From Gymnorhina tibicen (lineage: Eukaryota > Chordata > Aves > Passeriformes > Artamidae): a DNA stretch of 64,000 bases. The stretch covers positions 3,003,377-3,067,376 of the forward strand of contig VXAZ01001058.1 of NCBI GenBank assembly GCA_013399875.1, in the 5' to 3' direction. The notes below the pieces were generated by a model. That model worked only from the letters and a program-made list of their open reading frames with translations. It had not been told where the DNA came from and did no database searches. The translations under genes were made by a program, and so were the position numbers. This document shows positions 1-12,345 of the stretch, one piece after another; the first letter of the stretch is position 1; each line of letters opens with the position of its first letter.

Positions 1-2734
1 AACTGCAGTTTTACAACACACCAGCCCTGGTAATGAGACTGGGTAAAATCTCCTTCACAGCTCCAGTCCCCATCTCTGTACTGCAACTTGCCACCCTCCC
101 AGCACAACTCCATGGATTTGTCTTGCAAATAACGAGCACATGGTAGGGGATGGCAGCACTCCTTATCCCGGGCTTACCACAGTGGCCAGCAAACAGCAGC
201 TCCATGGCCTGAGGCTCAGGACTGGGTGTCATACCAAGCCCTATTCCAGGTTCTAGGCCAACACAATCTCACTCCTGTGTAGGGGACCCCATCATCTCCT
301 TTCCCAAGGAGATGCAACCCTCAAGCACAGGGTCTTGTGCTGGGCCTGCTGACTCTGTAGCCCCCCACAGCCATCTCTGAGAACCATGAAGGAAACAAAG
401 ATTGTACCAAACTTGAAGACGTTTTTTTCCCCTTAAACCTTACAACAGAAGCCAGGGGGCTGAGACAGAGCCTGCCTGAAATACCATCACCAGCCACCCG
501 CTTCGCTCTCCAACATCTCCACAAAAACTGTGCTCATAACTTCTATGGGCACAGCAAGTCTTCAAATGAGAGGCAGGGGGATGCTGAAGTGGTGACAGCC
601 CCTCTGCCAAGCTCTCAACAAAGGCAGTGCAAGCAGCTGCTGAAACATATTAGGATTAATATCTTAAATCCCTATCTCTATTACACTGAAACCTAGAAAG
701 CTGGTGGACTTGCACTGCCTTCTAGACGTGTATAGGACATCCTGCTGGTTTTTCTTCTTTCGTGGGATTTCTTTTGGTGCTCTCCAAATCACTGCTATGA
801 CACACAAAGGTAACTTGCTCCTGTTTCTGAAGCAGACAGCGCCTGGGCACTGGGGGTACACTTGGGCCATCACACGTAATATCCTGTACGCTACAAAACC
901 ATTTACAAGTCATGAAGCTGGGCTCACCCTCCCACACCACAGTGCTTAAACATGCCCACTCCTCCAACAGTAAATGGGACAAACTTGCAAAGTGATTTTC
1001 TGAAGTGTTGGCCTCCTACAGACCCCACCAAATTCAATGTGCTCCTGCTGGACAGCAATTAGGGGACCAGCTGGTGTGGTCACCAGCAATTAAGAGTCTC
1101 CCAACAAGGTTGTGCAGATCTGGGAATAAGCCCAGGTACAACACTCACAATTCTAAACTAACCCTAGGAAATGAGCTACCCAGAACATGAGTTTATCCTG
1201 GTTATGGACAAACATTTGGCTGCTGGGAAGTTTCCACTGCCCCCTTACAGGTACCTCAGCACGCTTTCACATGTCCCAGCCCTGAGCAGCTGTCATTGAA
1301 AAACCACTAACCAGGGTCAGAAGGACCAGAGGCACTAAGGAAGGGCCTCTGCCCTGAGCACAATCCTTACTGCAACAGCAACATAACCCTGATGTTTACA
1401 GCAACAAATTTCTAACCTTCACAACTACAAAAAAATAACTCAAAAGACCTCAGGCAAACAAAAAATACCATGAACATCAAGCTTTGGAGAAAACACTTCA
1501 AGAGCTATCAGCCATTAAATGCATCATTAAATAGGTGCTGATGTTCCCCAGCTGCTGTCCCAACACCAACCGGGATCTGCTGGAGATGTCACCAGGCAAC
1601 TTCACATACAAACTCCTCCGCCCTGCAGAGGAAGATCAGCTGACCCTGTGACCAAGTCCAGAAGGAAGGAGGTCCCGGTTCTCAAAGCAAGGCTGACTAA
1701 GTCTGCAGCCTAGAAACAAGCTCTTCTGCAAGTGGCCCTTACCTGGGCACAGCTCTTATTCCACCACTCAGCTTCAGTGACCTGCTTAAACTGCTGCCAG
1801 CAGCACCAAACCATTATTTCAGACTCAACATCTCCAAGAAAAACCCAGAGATGTGTGTGGCTGTTCTGAAGGGCTTCTCAGGTGGGCAGCTCAGTGAGAC
1901 CCTGAAGCACTTCACTTCAACCAAGTACAATCTGAACAGTTCATATAGTATCCACTGTGTAAATCTGCCCTAGACAAGATCTTTTATGTATGCAGTGTTC
2001 ATTGCTTCAAGATGCCGAGCCACACAAATATATCCCCTGCATTTGCAAGACAGGGTGATTTCCTTCTGTAACACGTGAACAAATTCTGATTATTCTAATT
2101 TACTGTAGTTTCACCAGTCCCCAAAGATGAGGACCCAGGACTTGCTGGGTGCCAGTCCTGAGCTTAGAGCTTTATGTGGCACTGCATCCCAATGCAATTG
2201 TTTTAACAGAACTAGGATAGCCAAATCTAATTACCATTTGTTTCTTTGTAAGATCTGATAAATAAACACTAGGGGAAAATAATTTTTTACAAAAGCCACA
2301 TGCATTAACCCACAATTCGTAACTGCTGTCACCTAAAACACCACCCTAAACAGGCTGGGTCATGGGCAACGCTGGGCTCTGGAGACACCCACAGGATGGC
2401 ACAGCAAAAGCTTCTGGTCAGTTGTCTTTGTCTTTTCCCATTGCATCAGAGGTGCATTTTTCCATCCAAACAGGGTGCAAGTTCTGGAGGACAAGGCTCC
2501 TGCGCGCTGCCCAGGGCAATGAGCAGCACTATCCTCTCCTGCTCCAGTGCCCCATCTCTCTCCCGGCCTCCTTTGGCAGGGAGCTCTGGCATTCCTGCTA
2601 GAAACCCAGTCAAACTGACAATTCCCAGCAGTGGTGCAGACCAAGTAACTCTACATTAACACCAAAATACGGGGATCGGCCTTGGCTGCCTGGCAAGGTC
2701 GGCCTGTTACACTCACACTGCCAGGCACTCCGCA

Positions 2735-2905
2735 ATCACAGAATTTTTAAGGTTGGAAAGACCTCGAAGAACATCGAGTCCAACCACTAACACAGCACTG
2801 CCATGTTCACCACTAAACCGTGTCCCCAAGTGCCACATCCACACGTATTTTTAACACTTCCACAGACAGTGATTCCACCACTTCCCTGAGGAGCCTGGGA
2901 ATAAT
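2735..2905 (-). mobile_element. CR1 LINE 3' fragment
   Basis: The plus strand reads ATCACAGAATTTTTAAGGTT, then GGAAAGACCTCGAAGA and GAGTCCAACC. This is the reverse complement of the 3' untranslated tail of avian CR1, so the element's sense strand is minus. It continues through the CR1-type segment CACTAAACCGTGTCCCCAAG and fades near 2905. It is a 5'-truncated, non-coding relic. Confidence 0.85.
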
Positions 2906-5748
2906 CACAGCCAAGTCAACAGCTCTTCCGTATTAAACCCTTATGTCTGTTTAGCAATTAACAGAAACCCTTGTCAAAGGAAGAACTTAGAGGAAGAAGG
3001 AAGGACAGGATGATGTAACTGCAGGAATGCAGTGGGGCCAAGGAAGAAGCTAGAGTAAGAGAGCAAAAAAATCACACCGATGACAATAACATCCTTAAAA
3101 GTTGTATCAACTGAAGAGCACATGCCAACACCACGGATCATGTCTGACTAAAACCTATCTGCCCAAGAATCTGCACATGCAAACTCCAGGAGAGCTGTTT
3201 TCCTCACCGTGAGTGTTTACAGTTACATCACCCTCCTTCAGAATACGCTCCTGCTGGGGTGGAGGTGTCCTGCAAGTCCAAGGTCCCTCATTAAACAAGC
3301 AGCATTGGAGGGAAAGGGAAGGCACTGGAACTTTCAATCCCAGCCATCCCCAATCAGCATTAATCCTCTCCAGATGTTCACTGCCACCATCTCCTCCAGC
3401 TCATACCTACAAAATCCTCTTCTACCAAAGCCAAAGTAGCTCCCAGTGACCCTTCCAGGTGACCACACAGAGCTCCACTACTCAATAGACTAATTTCCCG
3501 CAAGAAAATAGAAAGAAAATAAAAAAGTTTATACTTTGCAGGTTCATCTGGGTGTTAGTGACACTCCAGCAGCTTTTCTGCCAACATAGCAACGTTGTTT
3601 AGGGTGTGATAAACTGGCACATCAGTGCCAACGCCAGTGCCCCTGTTTATTTTCCTCTGGTGGTGAGGAGGCAGAAGTTAGGCCTGGAGGGTGGAATAAG
3701 ATATATTGGCAAAAATATGCATTGGGAGATAAGCTGCATCAGAAGTAGGAGCTCTTAAAAACAAAGACACCAGTAAGTTACACAGACTTGGGGCACACCA
3801 CAGCTTGTTTTACTGCTGCTTCAGGACAAATCCCCCTGCCCCAGCCAGGGGCAGTTTCCTCTCTTTACACACAGTGAAGTGCCACAGTCAGAAATCGAAT
3901 TTCTTCACACCAGGAGCAACACAGCAACCTGGTGGGCTGGGGCAGGCGCTGCCCACCCCACGGCCCAGGACACAGCCCTGGCACCCACACGCTTCCAAGC
4001 CCCCAGCGCTGCTGGCAACTACCACAAGTGCAGCAAATCCTGTGTGCTCTGTGCTGCAAGACCCCGCAGTCTTTTTGCCTTCTTAGTTTAGACAACAGAC
4101 CAGGGAAAGAGGAATGAAAGTCAGCATAAAAAGTGACAAAACCTGTGGCTTCTACCCAAGCATTGAAATTGTGCTGTTCAACTACACCTTTAGAAGTGAA
4201 GCCTTTCACCTGTTACATACAAGGGCTGTCGCAGTAGAAAAAGCAACATAATATTGATTTGACACGTCCTGTGTAGAAAAATAGGGTAAGTAGACATTAA
4301 AGCAGGACTGTATGAAAATACAGCTGGAGCTACATGAGGTGTTTTACCACTGGAACAGTTCTGAACAGAAAGGAAAACATTCCACAGGTCTTTGGTACAT
4401 AAGTCACTGCGTTATAGTTTAGGATCAGACCAAAACTCTTAAGAAACTCCAAAAGAAAGATTTCCCCTTTCTTGCATTAATTTTTGTTTTAAACTTCCAA
4501 GATACAAAAATGCTATGAAAGCCTCAGGTTTTAGAAGAGCTGAAGAATCCCAGAACATAACCAACTTTCCAGATTCATCCAGCAAGAACCAGCATCTCCA
4601 AGTAGCAATTTCACAGCTGGTACAATACAGCTGAGACCAATCTGCTCTCCCAACCATTAGCTCTTTTTAAAAAGTGGGCAGTGATTGCACCAAGACACAG
4701 ACACAAATGGAAAAGGCCTGGCATGAGAAAAAATTTAAGAAAAGAAGAGGACTGGGACATTTTAACTACTATGTCTGGGAGCATAGCAGTGAACTGAGCA
4801 GCAGCACAGGCCTGCACAATCACACAATCCTCAGAAGTAGGTAAAGGCTTAATAAAGTTACTCATCAAAACCTCATCTTAGGTTCTTGGACTGACACTAC
4901 ACCAGGCCAGGGCAGCGCATTGTCTCCCCCAAGGTTCCTGCATCAGATGCGCCATCCCTGGGGAGCACCCAAGGCACACCACCACCCCAAACTCTTTTTC
5001 GGCCCTGTTTTCTACATACAGTTCTAAAGCAAAACAAGGTAAAGTTGTTCAAAACAAGATGGGTTTTGGAGGATAGACTCAACACCTGGCCTACGTAGAA
5101 ACTTGTCTCTAAAAGCAAAATATTAGGCTATTTTAAAGAGCGGAACACCTCGAGTTATGAACAAAACTATCAAGTTTATGTTTAAATTGCATACACATGT
5201 TTAATACTATTCCTGGTGCATTTTTAATTGCTTAGGCAGTTCTTAGAGAGTAAAACAGGCAATCTAGAACATATGTTCTGGATTATTTTTCACAGATTAC
5301 TTCATAAATTCAAAAAGTTTATTCTCCTTCCCCCACAGGGAAAAAAAAAAAAAGCCTTCAGAGAATAAACCCTGTAAGTATTAATAAAAGTTCTCTTTTC
5401 ATTTCGGCACACATCCTTCTCTTTCTTCTACATCCCTCGTCTCTGGGAATGGAAAGGAGGCTTTGGCTATAAATCAAACCAAGACAAGGTAGCCAGGCTC
5501 AGCATCAGACTCTCCCCCAAGTCCCGCAGCCCTCTCAGCTATTTGAGGAATCTTAATAGAAAAAAAAATAACAATTCTGCCGCGGACAGGGCAGCCCCCG
5601 AGAGGCAACAACCACCCGCTCGCGGCGCGTTCGGGGCCCTGGGAGGTGCCGAACTCGCGGTGCCCGGGGCGCCCGCGGCGGGCGAGGCCGAGCGCCCCGG
5701 GCCGGCCCCGCGGAGGCTCCGCGGCCCCGCCCGGCGCGGCCCCTCCGC

Positions 5749-5885
5749 NNNNNNNNNNNNNNNNNNNNNNNNNNNNNNNNNNNNNNNNNNNNNNNNNNNN
5801 NNNNNNNNNNNNNNNNNNNNNNNNNNNNNNNNNNNNNNNNNNNNNNNNNNNNNNNNNNNNNNNNNNNNNNNNNNNNNNNNNNNNN
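5749..5885. other. Unresolved sequence (137 N) inside CpG island
   Basis: A run of 137 undetermined bases is flanked on both sides by very GC-rich sequence. This is typical of an assembly gap or failed sequencing in a CpG island. The stated length may not be the true length. Confidence 0.99.
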
Positions 5886-6104
5886 CGGCCGCCCCCCGCT
5901 ACACGGCGCGGCCGGGGACGGGGGGCTCGGCCGCCCGGCCGGCAATTAGCCCCCCGCCGGTAATGAGCCCCGCGATGTGCCGAGGGCCGGCGGGGGCGGG
6001 CCGAGGCTCGGGTGTGCCGAGCGGCGCTGGGCGGGGAGGATGCGCGGCCGCCCGCGGGGCGCTCGGCGCTGCTCGGGCTGCTCAGACAAAGGAGACGCGC
6101 ACAG

Positions 6105-6122
6105 ACACACACACACACACAC
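6105..6122. repeat. (AC)9 microsatellite in CpG island
   Basis: Nine uninterrupted AC units at the edge of the 5.6-6.3 kb CpG island. Confidence 0.95.
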
Positions 6123-9100
6123 CCTGCACCGCGCTACCTGCCCGCTCCCCTCCCGCGGCGCGGGGCGGGCCGGCAGCGGGGAACCTCCATCCCTCGGGAG
6201 GAGGAAGGCACCGAGCAAACTTCGGGATTGCGAGCGGCAGAACCAGCGCTGGGATAAGACGAGGCGACCCGGCTTGTGGAGCTGCTCGCATCTGGCCTCA
6301 CGCTGCTTGCTCCCTGTGCAGGCACCCCCTCTTTTACATGCTCCCAAGGAACCATTTCTAGCCCTGCTCTGACCATCCTGACCCGCTGCTGGGGTTTCAC
6401 AATGAAACACCCTCCCCGCAGTGTGACATGTTACACATCGGTCACCTGGGGACCTGTTCTGGATCCAAAGGTCCCAGGGCCAGCACCTCAACATGGACAC
6501 TGCCTTTGCCCTCCGGAGCCTGCAGCTGAGGGTCACAGGCCTGTATTTGAGTGCCGCAGATTTAAATTTCCCATTGGATTTATGGGCCTGCTTTCAGGGG
6601 AAATCCCGATTCCACTCAAGTTGTTAGGATTTTGCCTCCGGCTCCTACGCCCACAACACAGAATTAAACATGAGATTAAATATTTGCATGTGCTGAGCAA
6701 CCAAGAAGCCATAAAGAAGCACATCTAATGGTCCTTGCATCAGGATTTTTGCCAAACTAGTTTCAGCTCAGTTCCCCGGTCTGAATTACCACATGGCACA
6801 ACCACTTTGGGTAGGTCAGAAGAGACAGCAACAGGCAGGAGCTGGCATGGGAGCTAGCAGCAACACAGCCCTTGTGACACCAGGATCCACACTTGGTCCC
6901 TCAAGTTTAAGTACCAAAACACAGGCAAACTTTGCTCACAGATTTACAGGCAACTGCTGATAAAGTCACGTGAATCGTGTAATTATGCCCCTTCCGTATT
7001 TTCAGTACATTAAATATCCATTGCTTGTTGTACTCCTGTCCTCTTGCCAACTCAAACTCAAATGATGGGTAGGTGATGGTGTTCCCATCCTGCTCATCCA
7101 CCGTGCCGGAAGCAAAGCATTTACTCACAACACATGATGGGGCTCCCCAGAAGGCGATGGGATGTGCTCAGCCTGTCTCCTCAGGTTTCTCTCTTCCCCC
7201 GTTGTGTTCCTACACAACCGGGAGCGGGAGCAGGAGCAGACGAAAGCTGAGGCATGAAAGGCATGTGCCTAAGGCCTTGGCTTTCAGAATCACAAGGTAA
7301 TATCAGAATCCAATGTTTTCTGGAGGGGAGAGGAAGGAGGGGATGCATCTCATGACAGGCCTACAATGGAGAGTTTTAAACTACGAGCAACAACGTGGCT
7401 CCAGCCGTGTTTGTGGTGCCATAACACACTTGGCCTGCAGCAGCAGCAGCAGGAGGAGGACAGGTGACATCCGGAAGGAAGACGCCTGGTCCCACACCTG
7501 CCCGTGGGCAGACCAAGTCTCCACTAGCCCAGTTCCCTGTGAGGCTCCGTGTAACCTGGCTCACACTTGTTTGTCCCTCCAGCCTTTTGGCTCCGTAATC
7601 CAGACAGGAGAAAAAAATAACTTGTGACATCCCCCAAGGACAATCCACCAGTCACACCACGGCGAAATGTCATTCACAGCAAATTGAATCATGACAGAGA
7701 TCATCCTACTCCTCTCAATCTGCAAGGCATTCCAGCACTCCTGATGTTGGCACTGGCCTCTCCAGGCTGCAGCAGGTTCCCTCCCAGTGTAACCCACACC
7801 ACCCTCACCCCACAGCCAGCCCTGCCGCCCGAGAGCGTGGCCACGCTGCCCTTGCAACAGCACCGCAAGTGACAAATGAGCTCTAATTACGGAGCCCGAG
7901 TTGGGAGGGAAGGCTCACGCGTGCCAAGATCTTGGAATGATTTCCAAACGCTAGGTAAACTTTGCCGAGATGGTGTTTCAAAAGACAGGATATGGTATGA
8001 TATAAAATAGCAAATTGGGAATCAGCAAGGGGGAAACAACACAATAAAATAATTTTTTCTGATTATAATTGCTCTCAAAAAACCTCATCCTGTACAAGAG
8101 CAGCTAACCATTCAAAGGAATATTTAATACACAGAAGGAACTATTAAGAGAGCATTTTCCAGCTCAATTCTTTCAGCTTGTCTACACCAGAGAACACTAA
8201 ATTACAACAAATAGTGAGCAACCCTTGTGTGAACAGCATCTAGTTGCCCAGCCTGGTGGAGTTTACAACAGTTTAGAACACAAAATAAGCAGCGGTGACC
8301 CCAGTCCTGCCTGCAGTGGCAAAACTGTGTCCATACTTCAGCTTAGTGTGATACAGTTCAGTAATAAATAACATCCTTAATTACGCTGCTGAATGAGCCG
8401 TGGTGAAAACTGCATGAAAACAGACAGCACCTTCTATTTTGAACTGTTGCTTTGATTGCACCTCACCTGAAGTCATATATAAGTCTCATCAATATCATAA
8501 TCTTCTCCACAGAAACCAATTATGTTGTCACAAACTGAGACAATAACCTCAAGCGAAGAATAAACAGCAGGAGCAGATGAGTGCCAAAGAACCAGATTTT
8601 ATTCTCATGCAAATATCCTTAAGTAGTAAAACCAAGATGGGGGAGGACGACTACAACCCCTGTGCTGTACTCACTCACTCCTGAGCATCTCCTGTACCAA
8701 CAGATTGCAGCTGCTGCTGTCAGCGCTGAACAGGATCCGTGTTTCCCTATTACACACTAGAGTTTACGATGCTCAATATGAAGTGAAATAAAGTTTTTTA
8801 TGTGGCACAAACACCCTTCTGATTTAACCTTCCCTTGAAACTTTTTATGCACCTTTACAGAGTATTATATTTAGCTGGTATTAGGAAAAAATATTTACAC
8901 AGAAACAATTGGACAAACAACCTCAAGCTGGTTGATATGCAAGTCCTTGAAAAAAGATGATGTGATCGGAGCTGCTGCTGCTTTCTGCAGGCCAGCACAC
9001 ATATTTTTGAAAAGGAAACCCACTGAGATGTTTATGAATCACAATTATTGACCTGTATCAGAATAAGAGAGTTACCTAGTAGCTTTCTAAGGTTCATTGT

Positions 9101-11293
9101 TTTGGTGTAAGTATCCATTCACATGAAATACGATCTTAACTATTGGGCCTGGGCAAATTTCATGACACTTTTCTCAAGAGTTTGAACCAATATTTCAGTT
9201 GTATTCTCAACACTAGTAGTGACAGTCTGACAGCCTAAATATCCCCGATCTTACTACTTCCCATCTACTTTATCTGAACTATGACATAAGAGTTGTCATC
9301 AGATGCACTGAGTATCTGTCACAATCTTTTCAATAAACAGTCTGATTGATCAACCTTAGATCAAACAAAGTAACACAAGATGAAATCACGTTGATTGCTC
9401 CCTCCATGCAATGCTACTGCTCATGCTTCCCAAACCAGTGTCCAGCACTGTTCCAGGAGAACCAAAGGCACAAGAGCTGTACAAACACCTCCCGAAGGAC
9501 AACAGCCTTGGGCTATTGCAGCAGAGGAGCAGCACCCAAACAAGCAAGAGCCCAGACAGAACATGCTGGCAGTAACTCACTCACTCATAAGCCTTAAAAC
9601 CCAAACAACCCTCCCCAAACCCCAACACCCTGTCATCTTAAAAAAGTAATAAGTAAGACTGCAGAGTGGTGAAACATGGACTTCATCTATCACGCAAGAC
9701 AGATTCTTCTCTGCAGGAAGAGCCATGACATGACTGGGACTATCCACTGGGAAATTAGGGAAATCCTGCCATGCTTCCTTTCTTCCACAGAACCTTATGA
9801 CACCAAGTGTTTCCACAGCACAGTTTGTGTCTCCAAGAGCCATGTTCTCTCAGTAAATGCAAAACCGAGTGAAGGAGGTTCCTAAGAAGATAAGCAGTGA
9901 CTGCCATAGTGTGGAGGAACATGCAAATAGATGTGGCTGAAAGAGTGGATTAACCGGAATAGGAAACCTGCTTTCCTGCAAGAGGCTCAGTGTGCTCTGA
10001 CACACAGCACAGAATGCTGGGAGACAGTCAGCTGTGTCCAACGTGTGGGCAGCAGCCTGAAAATCCAGAGACCAAACCCAAACACATGGTAAGCAAAGGA
10101 AATTGTGAAGTGTAGTTTGCCTATGAGGGCTCACTGCTCATTGTTGTCACCTACAAACTTGACTTGGATTTGTGGGTAAACATCCAGGACTAACAACTAA
10201 ACTACACTAGGCTAAGACTCACAGCTGCTTTGATTGTATTGGAATTTATCCATATATTTTGTTGTATTTGTTATTTTCAGAAAGGAGAGCACTGCTGTCC
10301 CTCTTCTATCTGGTCCACTAGCGCCTGCAGGAAAGTCGTGAAGTTGAAACAAGCCCTCATTTATATTCTCAGCAGACTTTAATTTCAATGTGCTGTGGAA
10401 CTAAGAGGAAGCCATCTTCTTGGGGACAGAACATACAATTCAATTCTGTTCTGAAAAGTGCACGCAGGATTAATGTCCATAATTGCACGGCCTGTACTGT
10501 GGAATGACAAACGCCTTTCCTGCCGCTCTGCCAATGTGCTTCGATCCAGAAACAAAACTATTAACTTTCAGATACGTAACTCAGAGCTTGGGTTGTCTTG
10601 ATGTCGGGGTGGTGGAGAGCACAAGGATGCTGGAATTCTTAAACCAGGTTCAAACCTTGGCGTTTGGTCTGGTTTTGTTGGCCAGCTCAGCAATGAACGT
10701 AGGCCAAGCTCCTGGTGATAAAATCTGAGATCTGTCAACTCATTTCACATACACTATCTAAGGAAAAGGTCTTAAGACTACGGCAGTTTTCATCAGCACT
10801 TTTACTGTCATGAAATAAAGAGAGAGCTTCTGTCTTGAAAAATGGCAGTCAAGGAGAAGTTGGGAAAAATTCATATTACTGAATATTCGTGTCTGTGGTA
10901 GAAGAATGACAATGGGGAGGAATACATAAATCTTCTCGTATGATACCTCGAGCACAACAGTCGGAAAACAGAGATGTCTGTTCATTTTTTTTCCAATCCA
11001 TTTAGATTTCTAGTCAGAGTCAAAATGGCTCTAATTTACCTGTTTGATGTATTAATCACATAAAGGCATTGGTCAGATTTCAAAGCAAGTGGCTGAGAGT
11101 TGATAAGAAGTGAAACTATTAAGTCAAAGATGGAAGATTAAGAAGGTGCTCATTCAAGTCCTTGCTATTTATAATTACTCCCTGAAGGGACACAATATTT
11201 CAAGTACAGCCTCTTGAGGTGAGAAATAATCTGTCAAGTCACCAGGCAAAGGTTTTAGAAAAATACTGAGGCAATAAGCAGTGAAGCTCTTTC

Positions 11294-11395
11294 ATGGAGT
11301 CACCGAGTGGGTTGGGTTGGAAGGGACCTTCAAGACCATCTCGTTCCAGCCCCCCGTGGCATGTGATACACGTACACCAGACCCTGGGACTCCTC
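11294..11395 (-). mobile_element. CR1 LINE 3' fragment
   Basis: The motif GGGTTGGGTTGGAAGGGACC, then TTCAAGACCATCTCGTTCCA, is a classic CR1 tail read in reverse. Similarity is clear to about 11365 and uncertain beyond. It is a short truncated copy in the large intron. Confidence 0.85.
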
Positions 11396-11839
11396 GGGTC
11401 TGCACCAACTGCTGCACAAATGAATTTGTCTGGAGGACTAATGTGTGTAAGAGACTGAAACAGTGCTCAGAAAAATAAACAGGTCAGGCAAGGAGCTGCC
11501 TTCCTGGGCAGCACTGCCCCAGGAAAGCAGAGGCTTGACAGGAACTCCCAGTAGCTTCAACAGCTTTTGCTCCTTTGCAGCGTACCCCAAGAAGCCTTTG
11601 GTTCTGGTGCATCAGGTTTTTTTCCTGCCTCCAAGTGTACTGAGCAGGGGAAGGCCTCAGTTTTGTATGTGTACAGCTACTGTGGGAAGTCCCCTAAAAA
11701 AAATATCCCCCAAACCTCAACTATGTGGTTTTGAGTCTTAATAGATTTGTCAGGAGCCAGAACTGGGGTATTTTTCTTGAATACATTTCAGCTCTCTCCT
11801 ACCACATGGCATCTACTATCCTACAGTGTAAAAGAACAC

Positions 11840-11929
11840 GAATTATTCAAAATTATTTAAATCACTGATTCCAATCACAATTTAAATCAGTAAAGAGAAA
11901 AACAAATTTAAATTGATTTAAATCCTCAT
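11840..11929. repeat. TTTAAAT palindrome cluster
   Basis: TTTAAAT occurs at 11856, 11881, 11907 and 11917, mostly in the context ATTTAAATCA or GATTTAAATC, so the segment can pair with itself. It resembles fragments of an old interspersed repeat rich in GATTTAAATC, but I cannot name the family. Confidence 0.55.
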
Positions 11930-12263
11930 TTTCTTTTGTACTTGTGTTATTTTCTGGGAGAAAAGTAATTATTAGCATCTGATAACTATGAAGAAATGCC
12001 TGATTTGCAGTAGATTATGAACTTTATAATCAGGACTTTTTATCAACAAAAAGGATTCACAATACACACATATTTGTATATGCAAATCTCCTTGCAGACT
12101 ACTGGCATTTAAAATTGTTGTTGACACCAAACAGAGTTCAGGCTCTGCTGTGTGGGATCACTTCAAACACCTTTAAGCTGGTGCCTGGCAAGAATGAAAT
12201 GTGACAGTTTAAATCTCCTTTTTGCTCCTGCGCCACTTGGAATGACTGATGGAAAACTTACTT

Positions 12264-12345
12264 GAATCTCAACCAGAAAAATACTCCATACAACAACTTA
12301 CCCAGAATCTCACCAAGAAAATGTATCATACAACAATTTACACAG
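12264..12345. repeat. Two-copy tandem duplication, 41-bp period
   Basis: GAATCTCAACCAGAAAAATA, then CTCCATACAACAACTTACCC, is followed exactly 41 bases later by GAATCTCACCAAGAAAATGT, then ATCATACAACAATTTACAC. The copies differ at several bases, so the duplication is not recent. Confidence 0.85.

Larger units (their letters stand above)
5570..6310. promoter_or_regulatory. Intronic CpG island, candidate promoter of JmjC-less short KDM2B
   Basis: The sequence turns sharply GC- and CpG-rich here (GGCGCG, GCCGCGG, CGGCCGCC) in an otherwise AT-leaning intron. The island lies downstream of the last JmjC-half exon (19359-19445) and upstream of the unseen CXXC exon. In mammals an internal promoter at the equivalent position makes a KDM2B form that lacks the demethylase domain. 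I could not find a first coding exon on the resolved minus strand; it may sit in the N run at 5749-5885. A possible minus-strand donor (CAG then GTAGCG) occurs near 6135. There is no clear TATA box. That this is a CpG island is fairly sure; its function is inferred from position. Confidence 0.7.

Noticed and set aside
1..5400. The CXXC zinc-finger exon of KDM2B
   Set aside because: I searched by eye for the Cys-x-x-Cys pattern and the KFGGPGRMKQSC motif on the minus strand and found neither; it probably lies below the window.
6126..6300. A minus-strand first exon of short KDM2B ending at a CAG/GTAGCG donor near 6135
   Set aside because: The encoded sequence does not resemble the acidic start I recall for the mammalian short form, and the donor is not decisive.
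5474..6536. Several 130-270 codon open frames on both strands
   Set aside because: Several run through the N gap, and all consist of CpG-island composition with no recognisable domain.
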